A stretch of DNA of 51,475 nt from Betaproteobacteria bacterium (GTDB lineage: Bacteria; Pseudomonadota; Gammaproteobacteria; Burkholderiales; SG8-41): contig JAKFUS010000003.1 in assembly GCA_021732605.1 (NCBI GenBank), positions 1-51,475 on the forward strand. Direction: 5' to 3'. A program made the translations under genes and the position numbers. The notes beneath the pieces are model-generated. The model saw only the letters and a program-made list of their open reading frames with translations, had not been told where the DNA came from and did no database searches. Below are positions 51,291 through 51,475 of this stretch, piece by piece (positions within the stretch are counted from its first letter, which is position 1; the number at the start of each line of letters is the position of its first letter).

Positions 51291-51475
51291 TCATCCGGGA
51301 GTGGCGCCCGAGGATTTGACCACCGCGCCCCATTTCTTGATTTCCAGCGGCATCACCCTCGTCAATTCGTCCGGCGTACCAGCGGTGACTTCCACGCCCT
51401 GTTGGGCGAGGCGATTGTTGATTTCCGGTGTGCGCAGCGCCTTGGCGAAACCATCATGGATGCGCAGCGTGACGT
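51291..51475 (-). CDS. Bug/TctC-family solute-binding protein, C-terminal part (runs off window)
   Basis: About 61 codons ending at the stop at 51293-51291. They read LRIHDGFAKALRTPEINNRL, TAGTPDELTRVMPLEIKKWG, and AVVKSSGATPG, the family C-terminus. The rest lies outside the window. Confidence 0.85.
   Translation of the reverse strand, partial: VTLRIHDGFAKALRTPEINNRLAQQGVEVTAGTPDELTRVMPLEIKKWGAVVKSSGATPG

Overview
The window is GC-rich, densely packed, free-living proteobacterial DNA. It most resembles a betaproteobacterium of the Burkholderiales. The strongest sign is ten complete genes plus one partial gene for periplasmic solute-binding proteins of the Bug/TctC family, a family hugely expanded in that order. 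HflX, HPF/RaiA, YajD-type HNH, LOG, DUF3500 and DUF1993 proteins and an Spy/CpxP-like protein fit this background. I saw no rRNA, tRNA, CRISPR array, intact transposase or phage module.

Layout. 1-1264: 5' part of an AT-richer OLD/RecF-like AAA ATPase that runs off the left edge. 1402-2880: hflX. 3146-6135: an enolase-superfamily enzyme with its Bug protein, then a DUF1080 lipoprotein. 6239-7192: a superoxide dismutase-rhodanese fusion. 7440-12245: a decayed tandem array of Bug genes, with two intact copies, several relics, a foreign-looking zinc-ribbon gene and a coiled-coil exported protein. 12332-15520: a lipoprotein esterase and a Bug gene. 15521-16649: no intact gene but two relics. 16650-19562: LysR regulator, AhpD-like protein, and a flavin oxidoreductase broken by a stop codon. 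19658-25364: membrane protein, amidohydrolase, TonB-like protein and two Bug genes. 25364-29238: HPF, FMN reductase, PanE-like reductase and a divergent ScfR-type regulator with a repeated operator-like heptamer. 29400-35842: Bug plus VOC enzyme, GFA, DUF2721, LOG, TfoX-like, Bug and hydrolase. 36251-38488: a cell-envelope group. 38722-41100: Bug plus a frameshifted MmgE/PrpD gene. 41238-46157: membrane, DUF3500, M32, DUF1993, MazG-like and HNH genes. 46371-51475: Pro-rich protein, Asp/Glu racemase-like enzyme, Bug plus C45 acyltransferase, a degenerate enolase homologue, and a final partial Bug gene.

How the genes work together. Several Bug genes sit directly beside a catabolic enzyme: enolase family (gap 37 nt), VOC (10 nt), MmgE/PrpD (20 nt) and C45 acyltransferase (13 nt). 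Each pair looks like a capture-and-degrade module for one organic acid. No TctA/TctB membrane subunits are present, so the binding proteins must share a transporter encoded elsewhere or act in sensing. The region shows visible gene turnover: relics of Bug, amidohydrolase and rhodanese genes, one nonsense mutation, one frameshift, and one enzyme whose active site has eroded.
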